Assembly (NCBI GenBank): GCA_004294445.1
Contig: REAZ01000009.1
Span: forward strand, 1-64,000
DNA: 64,000 nucleotides
DNA from: Cytophagales bacterium
GTDB taxonomy: Bacteria; Bacteroidota; Bacteroidia; Cytophagales; Thermoflexibacteraceae
Reading direction: 5' to 3'
A program made the position numbers and the translations under genes. Numbering within the stretch: the stretch's first letter is position 1; the number at the start of each line of letters is the position of its first letter. Shown here in pieces: positions 35,021 through 45,059 of this stretch. Below the pieces are notes generated by a model. That model was not told the DNA's origin, ran no database searches, and was given only the letters and a program-made list of their open reading frames with translations.

Positions 35021-36619
35021 TTAATTTACAATTGGGTAGCTTGCTACCTGCAAACCCAAACCACTTACTATTTCCGTTTGGTTTTTGAAATTCATCCGCT
35101 TTACTTCGTGTACTTGAATAATCAGTCGGTCTCCAATCCTCGCGTCCGCCGCAAAAGCATTAAGGTCTATGCGTGTGCCATCTGTAAATCGCTGATTTTT
35201 CACCATTTGTCGCCCTCTTGCCAACGTAATTTCCACATTTGTAACTTTGTAGCGCGCATCGTCAGGTAAAAACTCCTTAAAATCGGCATCGGGTACAGCC
35301 CGAATCGAAACCTCGCGAACTGCCGAGCCACCTTGCACCACATTGAGTTGCCTGCTGCCGCTAAGATACTGAATAGTTGGCAAAGGAATCCTTTTGACCT
35401 TAAACTTCTGATTGCCAAGCAAGAATCCCTTGTTTTTGACAGCCAAGTCCACCTGCGAATTATTGGGAATCACCGTAATAATACCCTTTTGCGAAGTAGT
35501 ATTTACCTCTGCTCCCGTTGCCGAAAAACTTGGCTCATAATAACTTCCTAATTCTGGTACTTGTACGTTTAGCTTATTTCCACAGTTCAGATACAGGGCT
35601 TGCACATTTGCTGCTTGTATTTGAATATTCGGTTTGGCAACAAAATATTCTTGCTGCACTTCGAAAGTAGAATCTCCATTAGGCGTAGGCACAACAAAAG
35701 TACCCTTCCAAACCCTTTTTGCTCTGCCCGTAGCATCAAAATCATTGGCTTGGGCGATAAATTCCACACTTCCTGCCCCATCTTCTCCTATTTTCACATT
35801 GCCGATGCTCGCCGTAAGTTTTGGCATATTGCTCGATGAGCTTACGGTTACATACATCTTTGCTTTGTAGGGCGTACCTGCCGTAACTACTTGTGATTCA
35901 GTACTAATTACAGGAATAATTTTATCAAAAACTTGCTTTACCCCAACCAAACTCGCCATTCTATCTAAGGCTTTTGTTTCTACTTTTGCTACTTCGGTCT
36001 GTAGCTGACTTAGCACTGCCAAGGCTGCTGCTGTAGGCGTATTTTCAAAATTAAGGTGTGCGAAATCCTTATTTTTCTGCCCTTCCTTATTTTTGAACTG
36101 CTCAATCTGGGACGCATCTAATGCCAAAGGTTTGATTTTCAAAGCTGTATCATACTCTGCTATTTTCTTTGCATACTCATTGAGCATAGTTTGAAGTTTG
36201 TAAGCCCGCCCATTTTTGCTATTCCCCGCCCCAAGTGCTATCTGCATTACCTCATCATAAGAGGCTGCCCCTTTGTAAGTGCCGTCTTTGTCTTTTCCGC
36301 CCGAAACTTCTACTACTTGCGTGCGAAAATCTTCGAGTTCCCGCATCACAACTTCTGTTTCTGCAACTATTTGATTTGCTTTCTGCCAAATAATCAAGTC
36401 TTTCGGGCTTTTATTTCGCCTTTCTACGGCTTCCTTAATGCCTTGCAGAATGAGGTCGTTGTCTTTGCGGGCTTCGCTAACGCCGTACTGCAAACTATCG
36501 TCAATGAAAAGCAATTTTTCTAATACACTGTTATCGACTTGCAAAGCCAATAAAGCGGTGAGTACTAAGTACATCAGGTTTACCATTTTTTGTCTTGGTG
36601 TGTCTTTTATTCCTGCCAT
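35021..36619 (-). CDS. gldM: Gliding motility/type 9 secretion protein GldM
   Basis: 532 residues, matching the usual GldM/PorM length. It starts MAGIKDTPRQKMVNLMYLVL, the family's conserved N-terminus. One membrane helix (about 14-35) crosses the inner membrane. A helical periplasmic region and several beta domains follow, including GTYKGAASYDEVMQ and QVVTAGTPYKAKMYVTV. GldM spans the periplasm and, with GldL, forms the proton-driven motor of type 9 secretion and gliding. It normally lies in a gldKLMN cluster, but here it is alone, with rseP upstream and no gldK, gldL or gldN. Confidence 0.9.
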   Translation of the reverse strand: MAGIKDTPRQKMVNLMYLVLTALLALQVDNSVLEKLLFIDDSLQYGVSEARKDNDLILQGIKEAVERRNKSPKDLIIWQKANQIVAETEVVMRELEDFRTQVVEVSGGKDKDGTYKGAASYDEVMQIALGAGNSKNGRAYKLQTMLNEYAKKIAEYDTALKIKPLALDASQIEQFKNKEGQKNKDFAHLNFENTPTAAALAVLSQLQTEVAKVETKALDRMASLVGVKQVFDKIIPVISTESQVVTAGTPYKAKMYVTVSSSSNMPKLTASIGNVKIGEDGAGSVEFIAQANDFDATGRAKRVWKGTFVVPTPNGDSTFEVQQEYFVAKPNIQIQAANVQALYLNCGNKLNVQVPELGSYYEPSFSATGAEVNTTSQKGIITVIPNNSQVDLAVKNKGFLLGNQKFKVKRIPLPTIQYLSGSRQLNVVQGGSAVREVSIRAVPDADFKEFLPDDARYKVTNVEITLARGRQMVKNQRFTDGTRIDLNAFAADARIGDRLIIQVHEVKRMNFKNQTEIVSGLGLQVASYPIVN

Positions 36620-36932
36620 GATTTTTTGAAATTATAAATGATGAATGATAAAATATAAATATTTGTTGTTTACAATTAATATGTGTATATGCGTTTAGGC
36701 AAATATTTAAAACCTCGCTAAATGCGAGTTTTTCAAGATGAGCCTTAACCATAAAATAAATACTAAAACTAAATTCTGTTTTTCAACCTTTCAATCTTTA
36801 TAATGCAGGTTTTTGGAAAAGGTACAAGAAATAGGAAAATTTTTGTGTTTTTTGTAAACTACTTAGGGAGGGTAAAATAAAAAAGCCACTTTTTTAGAAA
36901 AAAATGGCTTTTTTATCATTCAATTTCTTAGG
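36620..36932. other. Intergenic region between rseP and gldM
   Basis: 313 bases containing the rseP terminator (36879-36917). The remainder is A+T-rich, with repeats of AATTATAAATGATGAATGAT type just upstream of gldM. No exact -7 box was found for gldM, and there is no open frame of note. Confidence 0.4.
36879..36917 (-). terminator. Rho-independent terminator after rseP
   Basis: AAAAAAGCCACTTTTTT and AAAAAAATGGCTTTTTT pair as AAAAAAGCCA/TGGCTTTTTT, with T runs at both ends. Confidence 0.8.
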
Positions 36933-38258
36933 TTACAAGTATGACTCTACCAATTTATAAATATCATTGCCAAAAGCAAAAACCATTAAGCCGAGCAAGA
37001 TGACCATGCCGACCTTTTGAGCGTTTTCCAAGAATCTATCCGAAGGAGCGCGCCCAGAAATAATTTCGTAGGTAATAAAAACGACATGACCGCCGTCAAG
37101 GGCAGGAATTGGGAGCAGGTTCATAAAGGCAAGCACCATAGAAAGCATCCCCGTAATCGTCCAGAAGCGAATCCAATCCCAAGTACCCCCAAATACTTTG
37201 GCAATACCAATAGGGCCGCTCAGAGATTTGGTTGCAGAAACTTCTCCTTTAAATATCTTCCCGAAGGCTTTTACTTGCGTCCCTACTACCTCAAAAGCAT
37301 TTACCGTACCTCTTGGGATAGAAGAAAGCAGGGAATATTGGGCTGTAGCAGGTGCCAAACTCGATTCAGGTCTGAACCCGATAATGCCATCTTCGCCTAC
37401 TTCTATTTTTAATATTTGTGATTCTCCCTTGCGTTCTACCTTTACATCTACCGTTTTCCCCTTATTATCTTGCAGCACTGTTCTCAAATCTTGGAAATAG
37501 ACAATCGGAGAACCGCCAATTTCTACTATTTTGTCGCCCGTTTGCAGTCCTGCTTTTTTTGCGGGCATTCCGTCAGCTACCTCGCCTACCACAAAAGTAA
37601 ACAAAGGCTCTATGAAGTTACCGCTATTTTCTTTGTCAGAAAGTTTGTCTAAAAAATTGGAAGGGATAGGCACTTTTATCTCTTGTCCTGCACGCAATAC
37701 AGTGTAATAACTTTGGTTTTCCAATAGGTATTTAGGGTTTCTCAAATCTTCGAATCTTTCCACAGTATTGCCGTTGATGGCAATAATTTTATCGCCTGTT
37801 TGCAAGCCAATTTCTTCTCCTAATTTGGAAACATATACCCCATATTTATTTGCCTCTTTTGCAGGAATATATGACTCTCCTATGAAATATACCATCGCGA
37901 TAAAGATGATAATGCCTGTAACTACATTGACAAATATGCCACCAAGCATCACTATTAGGCGTTGCCAAGCGGGTTTGGCACGAAACTCCCAAGGTTCGGG
38001 CTTACTATTCATCTGCTCCGTATCCAAAGACTCATCAATCATACCTGTTATTTTTACGAACCCCCCCAAAGGCAATGCCCCAAGTCCATATTCTGTTTCC
38101 CCATATTTGAAACCTATAATCTTAGGAGGAAAACCAATAAAAAACTTTTCTACTCTCATACCAAACATTTTGGCGGTGAGCATGTGCCCCGCCTCGTGTA
38201 ATCCTACCAAGATAGACAAACCCAAAAGTAGCTGGGCGGTCATTACCAATCCTTCCAT
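36933..38258 (-). CDS. rseP: Site-2 zinc metalloprotease RseP
   Basis: 441 residues. The zinc site HEAGH is at 21-25 within the first membrane helix, and the second metal ligand region NLLPIPALDGGH lies near residue 385. Two PDZ domains are visible between them (GLQTGDKIIAINGNTVERF near 150 and GLQTGDKIVEIGGSPIVYF near 250). RseP cuts anti-sigma factors and signal-peptide remnants inside the membrane. The window also encodes an ECF sigma/anti-sigma pair at 59731-61506, a possible but unproven substrate. Confidence 0.95.
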   Translation of the reverse strand: MEGLVMTAQLLLGLSILVGLHEAGHMLTAKMFGMRVEKFFIGFPPKIIGFKYGETEYGLGALPLGGFVKITGMIDESLDTEQMNSKPEPWEFRAKPAWQRLIVMLGGIFVNVVTGIIIFIAMVYFIGESYIPAKEANKYGVYVSKLGEEIGLQTGDKIIAINGNTVERFEDLRNPKYLLENQSYYTVLRAGQEIKVPIPSNFLDKLSDKENSGNFIEPLFTFVVGEVADGMPAKKAGLQTGDKIVEIGGSPIVYFQDLRTVLQDNKGKTVDVKVERKGESQILKIEVGEDGIIGFRPESSLAPATAQYSLLSSIPRGTVNAFEVVGTQVKAFGKIFKGEVSATKSLSGPIGIAKVFGGTWDWIRFWTITGMLSMVLAFMNLLPIPALDGGHVVFITYEIISGRAPSDRFLENAQKVGMVILLGLMVFAFGNDIYKLVESYL

Positions 38259-38351
38259 GCGTTAGTTTTGTATATTAAAATTTAATGTATTTTGTTTTAA
38301 AACCTCTTGTCATTAACGCCCTTGCATATAACAAAGTTTGTTAAAAACTCA

Positions 38352-38380
38352 CAAAGATAAGCGAAAATATGCCAAATATA
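38352..38380 (-). promoter_or_regulatory. Two -7 boxes upstream of rseP
   Basis: On the minus strand, TATCTTTG (38359-38352) and TATATTTG (38380-38373) both match TAnnTTTG. Leaders of about 90-110 bases are predicted. Neither has a -33 element at ideal spacing. Confidence 0.45.
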
Positions 38381-38465
38381 GGATAGTCTGCTTTGAAAAT
38401 AGATAAAAGTTGTGAAAACGAATAAAAAAGTGGCTTACTTAAGGCAATAATTTTTATTAGCGTAT

Positions 38466-38473
38466 TATTTTTG
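38466..38473 (+). promoter_or_regulatory. -7 box TATTTTTG
   Basis: It matches TAnnTTTG, 84 bases upstream of the ATG at 38558. Confidence 0.5.
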
Positions 38474-38557
38474 TGGACAAAATTCATCGCTTCAAAAGTT
38501 TATTTACTTTAAGTAATTATCAAAACCAAAGTTCACTGTTTAAAATCACAAAATATC

Positions 38558-40096
38558 ATGAAAAAATTATTATTCTCGCTTGTCGTTTGCTTTGCATTAG
38601 CTACTACTTTTGTCCAAGCCCAAGAGGACAAGGAAGTAACCAAAGCAGCGAAAGATGCAGTAAAAAATGCAGAAAAAGCATTGAAAAAGAATGACTTTGC
38701 TACTGCAAAAGTAGAAATAGAAAACTCACTAAAGTCCGAAAAAATTAAATCAGAAGCCAAAACATGGCTACTACGTGGGCAGGTTTACCAAGGGCTATCT
38801 ACTGCGGGCGATACTACTAATATGCCTGAAATAGAAGGTAATATCAAAGAAATGCTAAGTTCTTATAACAAAGCCAAAGAAATAGATAGCAAAGTAGGCA
38901 TCTTGAATGTGGACCCGCAGCTAAATGCGGCTTGGAGTGCTTTTTTTAATAGAGGAGTAAATGCCTATAATTTGAATGAAAATAGATTGGCAATGCACTA
39001 TTTTGAAAAAGCTGATTTTATTTTGCAAAAAGATTCGTCTGCGCTTAATAATGCCTTTTTGGTAGGTATGAGTGCCAAAGACAAAGACAACGCAAAAATG
39101 AAAGAAATAGCGAATCGAATCATAGTTTCTAAAAATTTTACAGACAAGGCTTTAGCTTATTATATGCTTGCAGATATGGCAAATAGGACAGACGGAAAGC
39201 CCGAAGAAGCATTGGCAATCGCCAAAAAAGGGTCTGCTGAGTATCCAAATAACAAAGACTTGATGCTCATGCAAGTTGATTTGTACAGCAAACTCAACAA
39301 AATTCCCGAAGCAATAGCAAGTTTGGAGCCTGCTATTGCCAAAGACCCTACCAACGACTATTTGCAGTACGTATTAGGTTATTTTTACCAAAAAATGAAT
39401 AATCCAGAAAAAGCAATAGAAAGTTTCAAAAAAGCCATAGCATTAAAACCCGAAAAATACGATTATAACTACGAACTTGGTGCCGCTTACTACAATCAGG
39501 GAGGCAGCATAGGCAAGCAAATTAATGCACTAAGTTTGGAAGAACAAAAAAAGAAGGAAAAAGATGGCTCTTTTGCTGCTATGCAAACGCAGATGAAAGA
39601 CCTTTATAAGTCATCTTTGCCTTATTTTGAAAAATGTGTGAAGTTAGCACAAGCAAAAGCAGAAGGGACAGACGACAATTCAGCATTGAATAGCTTGGGA
39701 GCATTAATGAGTGCGGCAGTAAGTACAGAAAGTTTTACATTGGTATTGCCGTATGTAGAAAATGCCGTAAAAGCAGAGCCTAAAAATGTGGAATACTTGC
39801 AACACCTTACTACACTTTATAGTAAATTAGGTAAGCCAGAGGCTGCTGTCCCTTATTATGAGGCGGCAGTCAAAGAAGATGCATTGAATTTAGAACTTTT
39901 AGACGGACTATTTAATGCCTTCAAAAATGCAAAAAAATACAAAGAAGCCGTACCATACATCGAAAAAGCAGCTTCTACACTTGGTACAGAAGTAAGTCTT
40001 TGGGAAAACCTTTCTACACTTTACTATTTCTTGGGTGAAAAAGCAAAAGCTGACGCAATAGAAAAGAAAATAGAAAAATTGACAAAGAAAAATTAA
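38558..40096 (+). CDS. Exported tetratricopeptide-repeat protein
   Basis: 512 residues. A signal peptide (MKKLLFSLVVCFALATTFVQ, then AQ) is followed by about ten TPR-like helical repeats. The clearest are YLQYVLGYFYQKMNNPEKAIESFKKA-type units in the middle and EAAVPYYEAAVKEDALNLEL near 430, with W/L/G/Y/A/F/A/P spacing. TPR arrays bind partner proteins, and the export signal places this one in the periplasm or at the outer membrane. Composition is rich in A, K and E. It has its own promoter and terminator. Function unknown. Confidence 0.8.
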   Translation: MKKLLFSLVVCFALATTFVQAQEDKEVTKAAKDAVKNAEKALKKNDFATAKVEIENSLKSEKIKSEAKTWLLRGQVYQGLSTAGDTTNMPEIEGNIKEMLSSYNKAKEIDSKVGILNVDPQLNAAWSAFFNRGVNAYNLNENRLAMHYFEKADFILQKDSSALNNAFLVGMSAKDKDNAKMKEIANRIIVSKNFTDKALAYYMLADMANRTDGKPEEALAIAKKGSAEYPNNKDLMLMQVDLYSKLNKIPEAIASLEPAIAKDPTNDYLQYVLGYFYQKMNNPEKAIESFKKAIALKPEKYDYNYELGAAYYNQGGSIGKQINALSLEEQKKKEKDGSFAAMQTQMKDLYKSSLPYFEKCVKLAQAKAEGTDDNSALNSLGALMSAAVSTESFTLVLPYVENAVKAEPKNVEYLQHLTTLYSKLGKPEAAVPYYEAAVKEDALNLELLDGLFNAFKNAKKYKEAVPYIEKAASTLGTEVSLWENLSTLYYFLGEKAKADAIEKKIEKLTKKN

Positions 40097-40121
40097 AATA
40101 TCTTCATACATCGTTAATATC

Positions 40122-40160
40122 AAGATTACATCTTTTCCCAAAAAGATGTAATCTTTTCTT
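40122..40160 (+). terminator. Terminator after the TPR gene
   Basis: AAGATTACATCTTTT and AAAAGATGTAATCTT form a 15-bp stem with a short loop, followed by TTCTT. Confidence 0.8.
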
Positions 40161-40235
40161 AAGGAAGTCAGTATTTTTCTAATAAATTTTTGCAATTTTG
40201 TATCGTCATTTTTTCTTTACTGACTCCTCTTTTTT

Positions 40236-42131
40236 ATGAGTGATATAATTAAGCATGAGTGCGGTGTGGCGCTCATCAGGCTCAGAAAGCCTCTCTCTTA
40301 CTACATCGAAAAGTATGGAACACCTACTTACGCACTCGATAAGCTGTACCTACTTATGGAAAAGCAGCATAACCGAGGGCAAGATGGTGCAGGTGTCGCA
40401 AATATTGTTCTCAATGCAAAGCCAGGCTATCCGTACATCTTCAGAGAACGTTCCGTAAAAGCACAGCCGATTGCCGATATTTTCAAAACGGTTTACAAGA
40501 GGTTCAAAAAGGCGCAAAAACAGTTCCCAAAGGAATATAACAATGGAAATTGGCTACGGCATAATGTTCCCTTCTCTGGAGAATTACTCTTAGGACATCT
40601 TCGCTACGGTACGCATGGAGAAAATTCGATAGAAAGTTGCCACCCGTTTATCAGAAAAAATAACTGGCGAAGCAGAAACTTGGTCGTTGCGGGTAATTTT
40701 AACATGACCAACGTAGATGAACAATTCGAGAAATTGGTAAGCCTTGGGCAGCACCCCAAAGAAAAAGCCGATACAATTACCGTACTTGAGAAAATTGGGC
40801 ATTTTTTGGATATGGAAAACCAACGCCTATTCGACATTTATAACGAACAAGGCTACTCCAACGAAGAAATTACAGACCTTCTTGCTGATAATATCGATTT
40901 GCAACGAGTTTTGCAGCGAGCCTGCAAAGATTTTGACGGCGGCTATGTAATGGCAGGACTTACGGGCTACGGTGCTGCATTTGTGGCAAGAGACCCCGCA
41001 GGTATCCGCCCCGCTTACTATTATGCAGACGATGAAATAGTAGTAGTTGCTTCTGAAAAGCCCGCCATCAAAACAGCCTTTGATGTCGAATATAGTGCCA
41101 TCAAAGAAGTTTCTCCTGCCCATGCCCTTGTCATTCAGCGAAATGGCGAGTTTGAGGAATTCCAATTTACGGAAACATTGCCACAGAAATCATGTAGCTT
41201 CGAGCGAATTTATTTTTCCAGAGGCACAGACCCCGATATTTATAGAGAGCGAAAGCAACTTGGTAGATTGCTCACCAATACCGTCCTCAACTCTATAGAG
41301 TACGACTTGGCAAATACGGTTTTCTCTTATATCCCTAATACTGCCGAAACTGCATTTTTAGGGCTTACCAAAGGTGTAGAGCATTTTTTGATAGAGCAGC
41401 GAAAAAAAGCAATAATAGCGGGAAACTTGACCGCCGAAGACATGGATAAAATATTGTCATTCAGACCAAGAGTCGAGAAATTGGTACTCAAAGATGCCAA
41501 AATGCGAACTTTTATCACTGATGACAAGCACCGCGATTATATGGTCGCCCACGTCTATGATACTACTTATGAGGTCATTAACAAGCGGGTAGATTCTGTA
41601 GTAGTCATTGACGACTCTATAGTGCGGGGAACGACCTTAGAGAAAAGCATCATCAATATGCTGGAAAAATTAGAGCCTAAGCGTATTATCATTGTTTCCT
41701 CTGCTCCCCAAATCCGTTTCCCCGATTGCTACGGGATAGATATGTCGAGGATGCACGATTTTATTGCATTTCGGGCGGCTTTAGCTTTGCTCAAAGATAC
41801 AAAAAATCAATATTTGTTAGAAGAAGTTTATCATAAATGTCTGGATTCCATGAAGTTAGAAACGCATAAAATTCAAAATCATGTCAAAGAAATTTATGCA
41901 CCTTTTTCGTATGAGCAGGTTTCCAACAAGGTAGCAGAAATAGTAAAGCCAAAGCACGTAAAAGCAGAGGTGAAAGTTGTTTTCCAGACGGTAGATAATC
42001 TGCATCTTGCCTGCCCAAATCATAGCGGGGACTGGTACTTCACAGGTAATTACCCAACTGCAGGTGGTAATAAAGTTGTAAATAAGGCTTTTATTAACTA
42101 TATGGAAGGGAAAAGTGGAAGAGCGTATTAA
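40236..42131 (+). CDS. purF: Amidophosphoribosyltransferase
   Basis: 631 residues, the long form found in Bacteroidota. The N-terminal class II glutamine amidotransferase domain starts MSDIIKHECGVALIRL; Cys9 would be the nucleophile. RGQDGAG and LGHLRYGTHG follow. The C-terminal phosphoribosyltransferase domain has the PRPP loop VVVIDDSIVRGTTLE. It converts PRPP and glutamine to phosphoribosylamine, the first step of purine synthesis. The eight residues before Cys9 would have to be removed or tolerated. purM, a later gene of the pathway, lies about 4 kb downstream on the same strand. Confidence 0.93.
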   Translation: MSDIIKHECGVALIRLRKPLSYYIEKYGTPTYALDKLYLLMEKQHNRGQDGAGVANIVLNAKPGYPYIFRERSVKAQPIADIFKTVYKRFKKAQKQFPKEYNNGNWLRHNVPFSGELLLGHLRYGTHGENSIESCHPFIRKNNWRSRNLVVAGNFNMTNVDEQFEKLVSLGQHPKEKADTITVLEKIGHFLDMENQRLFDIYNEQGYSNEEITDLLADNIDLQRVLQRACKDFDGGYVMAGLTGYGAAFVARDPAGIRPAYYYADDEIVVVASEKPAIKTAFDVEYSAIKEVSPAHALVIQRNGEFEEFQFTETLPQKSCSFERIYFSRGTDPDIYRERKQLGRLLTNTVLNSIEYDLANTVFSYIPNTAETAFLGLTKGVEHFLIEQRKKAIIAGNLTAEDMDKILSFRPRVEKLVLKDAKMRTFITDDKHRDYMVAHVYDTTYEVINKRVDSVVVIDDSIVRGTTLEKSIINMLEKLEPKRIIIVSSAPQIRFPDCYGIDMSRMHDFIAFRAALALLKDTKNQYLLEEVYHKCLDSMKLETHKIQNHVKEIYAPFSYEQVSNKVAEIVKPKHVKAEVKVVFQTVDNLHLACPNHSGDWYFTGNYPTAGGNKVVNKAFINYMEGKSGRAY

Positions 42132-42196
42132 ATCGCTTAGTTTTGAGAGAAACAACAAATAAAATAATTTTAAAAATAAAAAATTGAATTAAAACA

Positions 42197-42865
42197 ATGA
42201 AATTCAGAATTTTAGCTCTAATAATGGGCATGGCAGTTGTCTTTTCTTCTTGTGGAGAAAGCAAAGAAGAAAAAGAACGCAAAATCAAACAGTTACTGAT
42301 GAATGCAGCAAATGGTGTTGCTTGTGTTTCATTAACGCTTACGCCTGACTCCCTCGACAAAGAAATGCAAATCGCCATAGGAATCATGGAAGATAGCTCA
42401 AGAGTGGAGGCGTACATCAAATACAATGACAAGGACGAACCAATGGCACGCGAAACCTTTAGCTCTTTTTTAGCAAGGGAAATAGGCACAAATGTAGGAA
42501 TGCGTATTACTGATATGAGCTTGAAACAAATAGACAATGCAGAAAATTTCAAGGGAAAAGCACTCCTTAAATCTGGCGAAAAAATTAATTTTCATGCAAA
42601 TCCCAATAAAGGCTGGTATCCTGAAAACGAAATACCAACCTTAGAAACCATTGTAAAATACCAAGTAAGCAAGGGCTTACCAGCAGGGCAAAAAGTAGAT
42701 AGCATAGGCATTTATTTGGAAGCACCAAGCAGGTACAGAGGCAAGTATAAACTGAATTCGGGCGTAGAACAGTGGATATATGTGGCACATACAGGTACTG
42801 ATTTTTCTTGGACTTTATCGCGGGCATACACACCGCCTACTACGGCAGAAGAAAAAGCAAAATAA
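42197..42865 (+). CDS. Lipoprotein of unknown function
   Basis: 222 residues. A lipoprotein signal ends in the lipobox VFSSC (Cys19), followed by a charged linker (GESKEEKERKIK). The remainder is a soluble domain with no motif I recognise; it is rich in acidic residues and ends PPTTAEEKAK. The next gene begins 3 bases after its stop, suggesting translational coupling. It probably faces the periplasm or cell surface. Confidence 0.6.
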   Translation: MKFRILALIMGMAVVFSSCGESKEEKERKIKQLLMNAANGVACVSLTLTPDSLDKEMQIAIGIMEDSSRVEAYIKYNDKDEPMARETFSSFLAREIGTNVGMRITDMSLKQIDNAENFKGKALLKSGEKINFHANPNKGWYPENEIPTLETIVKYQVSKGLPAGQKVDSIGIYLEAPSRYRGKYKLNSGVEQWIYVAHTGTDFSWTLSRAYTPPTTAEEKAK

Positions 42866-42868
42866 TAG

Positions 42869-43852
42869 TTGGGTAAGACAAAAATACATTATTTTACTCA
42901 TTTAGAGATAGATAAAAAAAAATGGGACGAGTGCATACATCAATCTTCACAAGGATTGGTCTATGCACTTTCTTTTTATCTGGACATCGTCAGCCCAAAT
43001 TGGGATGCAGTCATCGAAGAAAACGAGCAAGCCTATACAGCAGTCATGCCCTTGCCTAAAAAAAGAAAATATGGCATTACATTTTTACAGCAGCCCCTCT
43101 TTTGCCAGCAGTTGGGCATTTTTTCGGTAGAAAATGAAGTTTCAAACGCCAAATTAGAGATATTTATGGCATTGATAGTGCAAAAATACAAATTAGCCTC
43201 GCATTATCACTTTCATACCAACGTTAGGCTAAGCCAAACTCCAAACATGGAGATTACTTACCTCCATACGCATCATCTCAATCTTTCTTGCTCATATACA
43301 GCTATTTACAAAAATTACTCGGCAGATAGGAAGCTAAACCTAAAGCTAGCAATAAGGGCAAACTTGCAAATCGTTGAAAGTGCGGACATAGAGCCTCTGA
43401 TACAGATGTTTGAAAAAGACATTGCCCATAAAATAAGTGGCGGAGTAGCTGCAAATGCGTATGATATGCTAAAAAAACTCTATAAAGCATTGCATAAAAA
43501 AGGCTTATGCAAACTTTTCTATACAAAAAATCAGAAAGGACAAATTGGGGCAGGTGGCTTATTCGTCTTTTATCAGCATCAAATTATCTATCTTTTCAAC
43601 GCCGCCTACCATACCCACCGCAAAGAAAACGGTAGGACTTTGCTCATAGACCATTTACTAAAAAAATATGCTCAAAGTTCATACACTTTTGATTTCGAAA
43701 GCCCTGAAATAGTGCAAATTAGTCAGTTTTACAAGAGTTTTGGGGCAGAAGCAATCCCATATCCCAAAGTGAGCTACAATCACCTGCCCGACTGGATAAA
43801 CAACTTATGGAAAGTGAAAAAGAAAATTTATGAAACCATTTTCCCAAAATGA
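42869..43852 (+). CDS. FemAB/GNAT-like acyltransferase family protein
   Basis: 327 residues starting at TTG 42869, the only start between the previous stop and conserved sequence. The N-terminal segment (KKWDECIHQSSQGLVYALSF, then YLDIVSP) and LQQPLFCQQLGIF resemble a family of uncharacterised Bacteroidota proteins with a FemAB-like double GNAT fold. The second half has GAGGLFVFYQHQIIYLFNAA and a final helix. FemAB enzymes attach amino acids to cell-wall peptides, using aminoacyl-tRNA or acyl-CoA. The role here is inferred from fold resemblance only. Confidence 0.55.
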   Translation: MGKTKIHYFTHLEIDKKKWDECIHQSSQGLVYALSFYLDIVSPNWDAVIEENEQAYTAVMPLPKKRKYGITFLQQPLFCQQLGIFSVENEVSNAKLEIFMALIVQKYKLASHYHFHTNVRLSQTPNMEITYLHTHHLNLSCSYTAIYKNYSADRKLNLKLAIRANLQIVESADIEPLIQMFEKDIAHKISGGVAANAYDMLKKLYKALHKKGLCKLFYTKNQKGQIGAGGLFVFYQHQIIYLFNAAYHTHRKENGRTLLIDHLLKKYAQSSYTFDFESPEIVQISQFYKSFGAEAIPYPKVSYNHLPDWINNLWKVKKKIYETIFPK

Positions 43853-43932
43853 AAACAAATTCTATTTACTTTGCAGAAAATAATCAAACGCAGAATGTTA
43901 GCAAATAACAGAATGCCCAAACCAATAAGACA

Positions 43933-45048
43933 ATGATAATAGGAGTTCCAAAAGAAATAAAAAACAATGAAAATAGAGTTGCCCTTACGCCATCAGGTGC
44001 TGATGAGTTAGTAGATAGAGGGCATACCGTTTATATGCAAGCGGGAGCAGGTGAAAATAGTGGATTTTCAGACGAGGAATACAAAGAAGTAGGAGCAAAA
44101 ATATTAGGCACAGCCAAAGAAGTATTTGATATTGCCGAAATGATAGTGAAGGTAAAAGAGCCTGTAGCTCAAGAATACGACTTGATAAGACCTAATCAGT
44201 TGGTTTTTACTTATTTTCACTTTGCTTCTTCCGAAGATCTTACGCATGCTATGGTTAAAAGTAATGCTGTTTGCTTGGCTTATGAAACCGTAGAACGCCC
44301 TGACCGCAGCCTTCCCTTGCTTATCCCAATGTCAGAGGTAGCAGGCAGAATGTCGGTGCAGCAAGGTGCAAAATACTTGGAAAAACCAATCAAAGGGCGT
44401 GGCATTTTGCTTGGCGGCGTACCGGGAGTCAAAGCGGCAAATGTACTGATTTTGGGTGGCGGTATCGTAGGCACTCATGCAGCAAAAATGGCAGCAGGCT
44501 TAGGAGCAAATGTAACAATTATGGACGTAAGTTTGCCACGTATGCGTCAGCTTGATGACATCATGCCCGCTAACGTAACTACTGTCATGTCAAGCAGATA
44601 CAATGTTATCCAAGAAATAAAACATTCGGATTTGATAATAGGTGCTATCCTTATTCCGGGTGCAAAAGCACCTAAACTGATTACTCGTGATATGCTCAAA
44701 TATATGCGTGCAGGTACTGTAATGGTAGATGTGGCTATAGACCAAGGTGGCTGCTTCGAGACGAGCCGAGCAACTACACACGAAAATCCTACTTACATCA
44801 TAGACGATATTGTGCATTATTGCGTGGCAAATATGCCCGGAGCGGTGCCTTATACTTCTACTGTAGCCCTTACAAACGCTACTTTGCCCTACATAGTGCA
44901 GTTGGCGAGTCATGGCTGGCAGTCTGCCTGCAAAGCAAGCAAAGATTTGATGCTTGGTCTGAATGTGGTCAATGGAAAAATAGTCTATAAAGGTGTTGCA
45001 GAGGCGTGGAATCTGCCCTATACAGACGTAAGTGAAGTATTAAATTAA
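43933..45048 (+). CDS. ald: Alanine dehydrogenase
   Basis: 371 residues, typical for Ald. It begins MIIGVPKEIKNNENRVALTP, the family's N-terminal signature, followed by DEEYKEVGAKIL. The NAD-binding motif is VLILGGGIVGTHAAKMAAGLGANV near residues 170-193 (GGGIVG). The substrate-binding region contains MVDVAIDQGGCFETSRATTH. It interconverts alanine with pyruvate and ammonia using NAD. It precedes yebC by 11 bases and probably begins the ald-yebC-purM transcript. Confidence 0.95.
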   Translation: MIIGVPKEIKNNENRVALTPSGADELVDRGHTVYMQAGAGENSGFSDEEYKEVGAKILGTAKEVFDIAEMIVKVKEPVAQEYDLIRPNQLVFTYFHFASSEDLTHAMVKSNAVCLAYETVERPDRSLPLLIPMSEVAGRMSVQQGAKYLEKPIKGRGILLGGVPGVKAANVLILGGGIVGTHAAKMAAGLGANVTIMDVSLPRMRQLDDIMPANVTTVMSSRYNVIQEIKHSDLIIGAILIPGAKAPKLITRDMLKYMRAGTVMVDVAIDQGGCFETSRATTHENPTYIIDDIVHYCVANMPGAVPYTSTVALTNATLPYIVQLASHGWQSACKASKDLMLGLNVVNGKIVYKGVAEAWNLPYTDVSEVLN

Positions 45049-45059
45049 AAAATTATATC

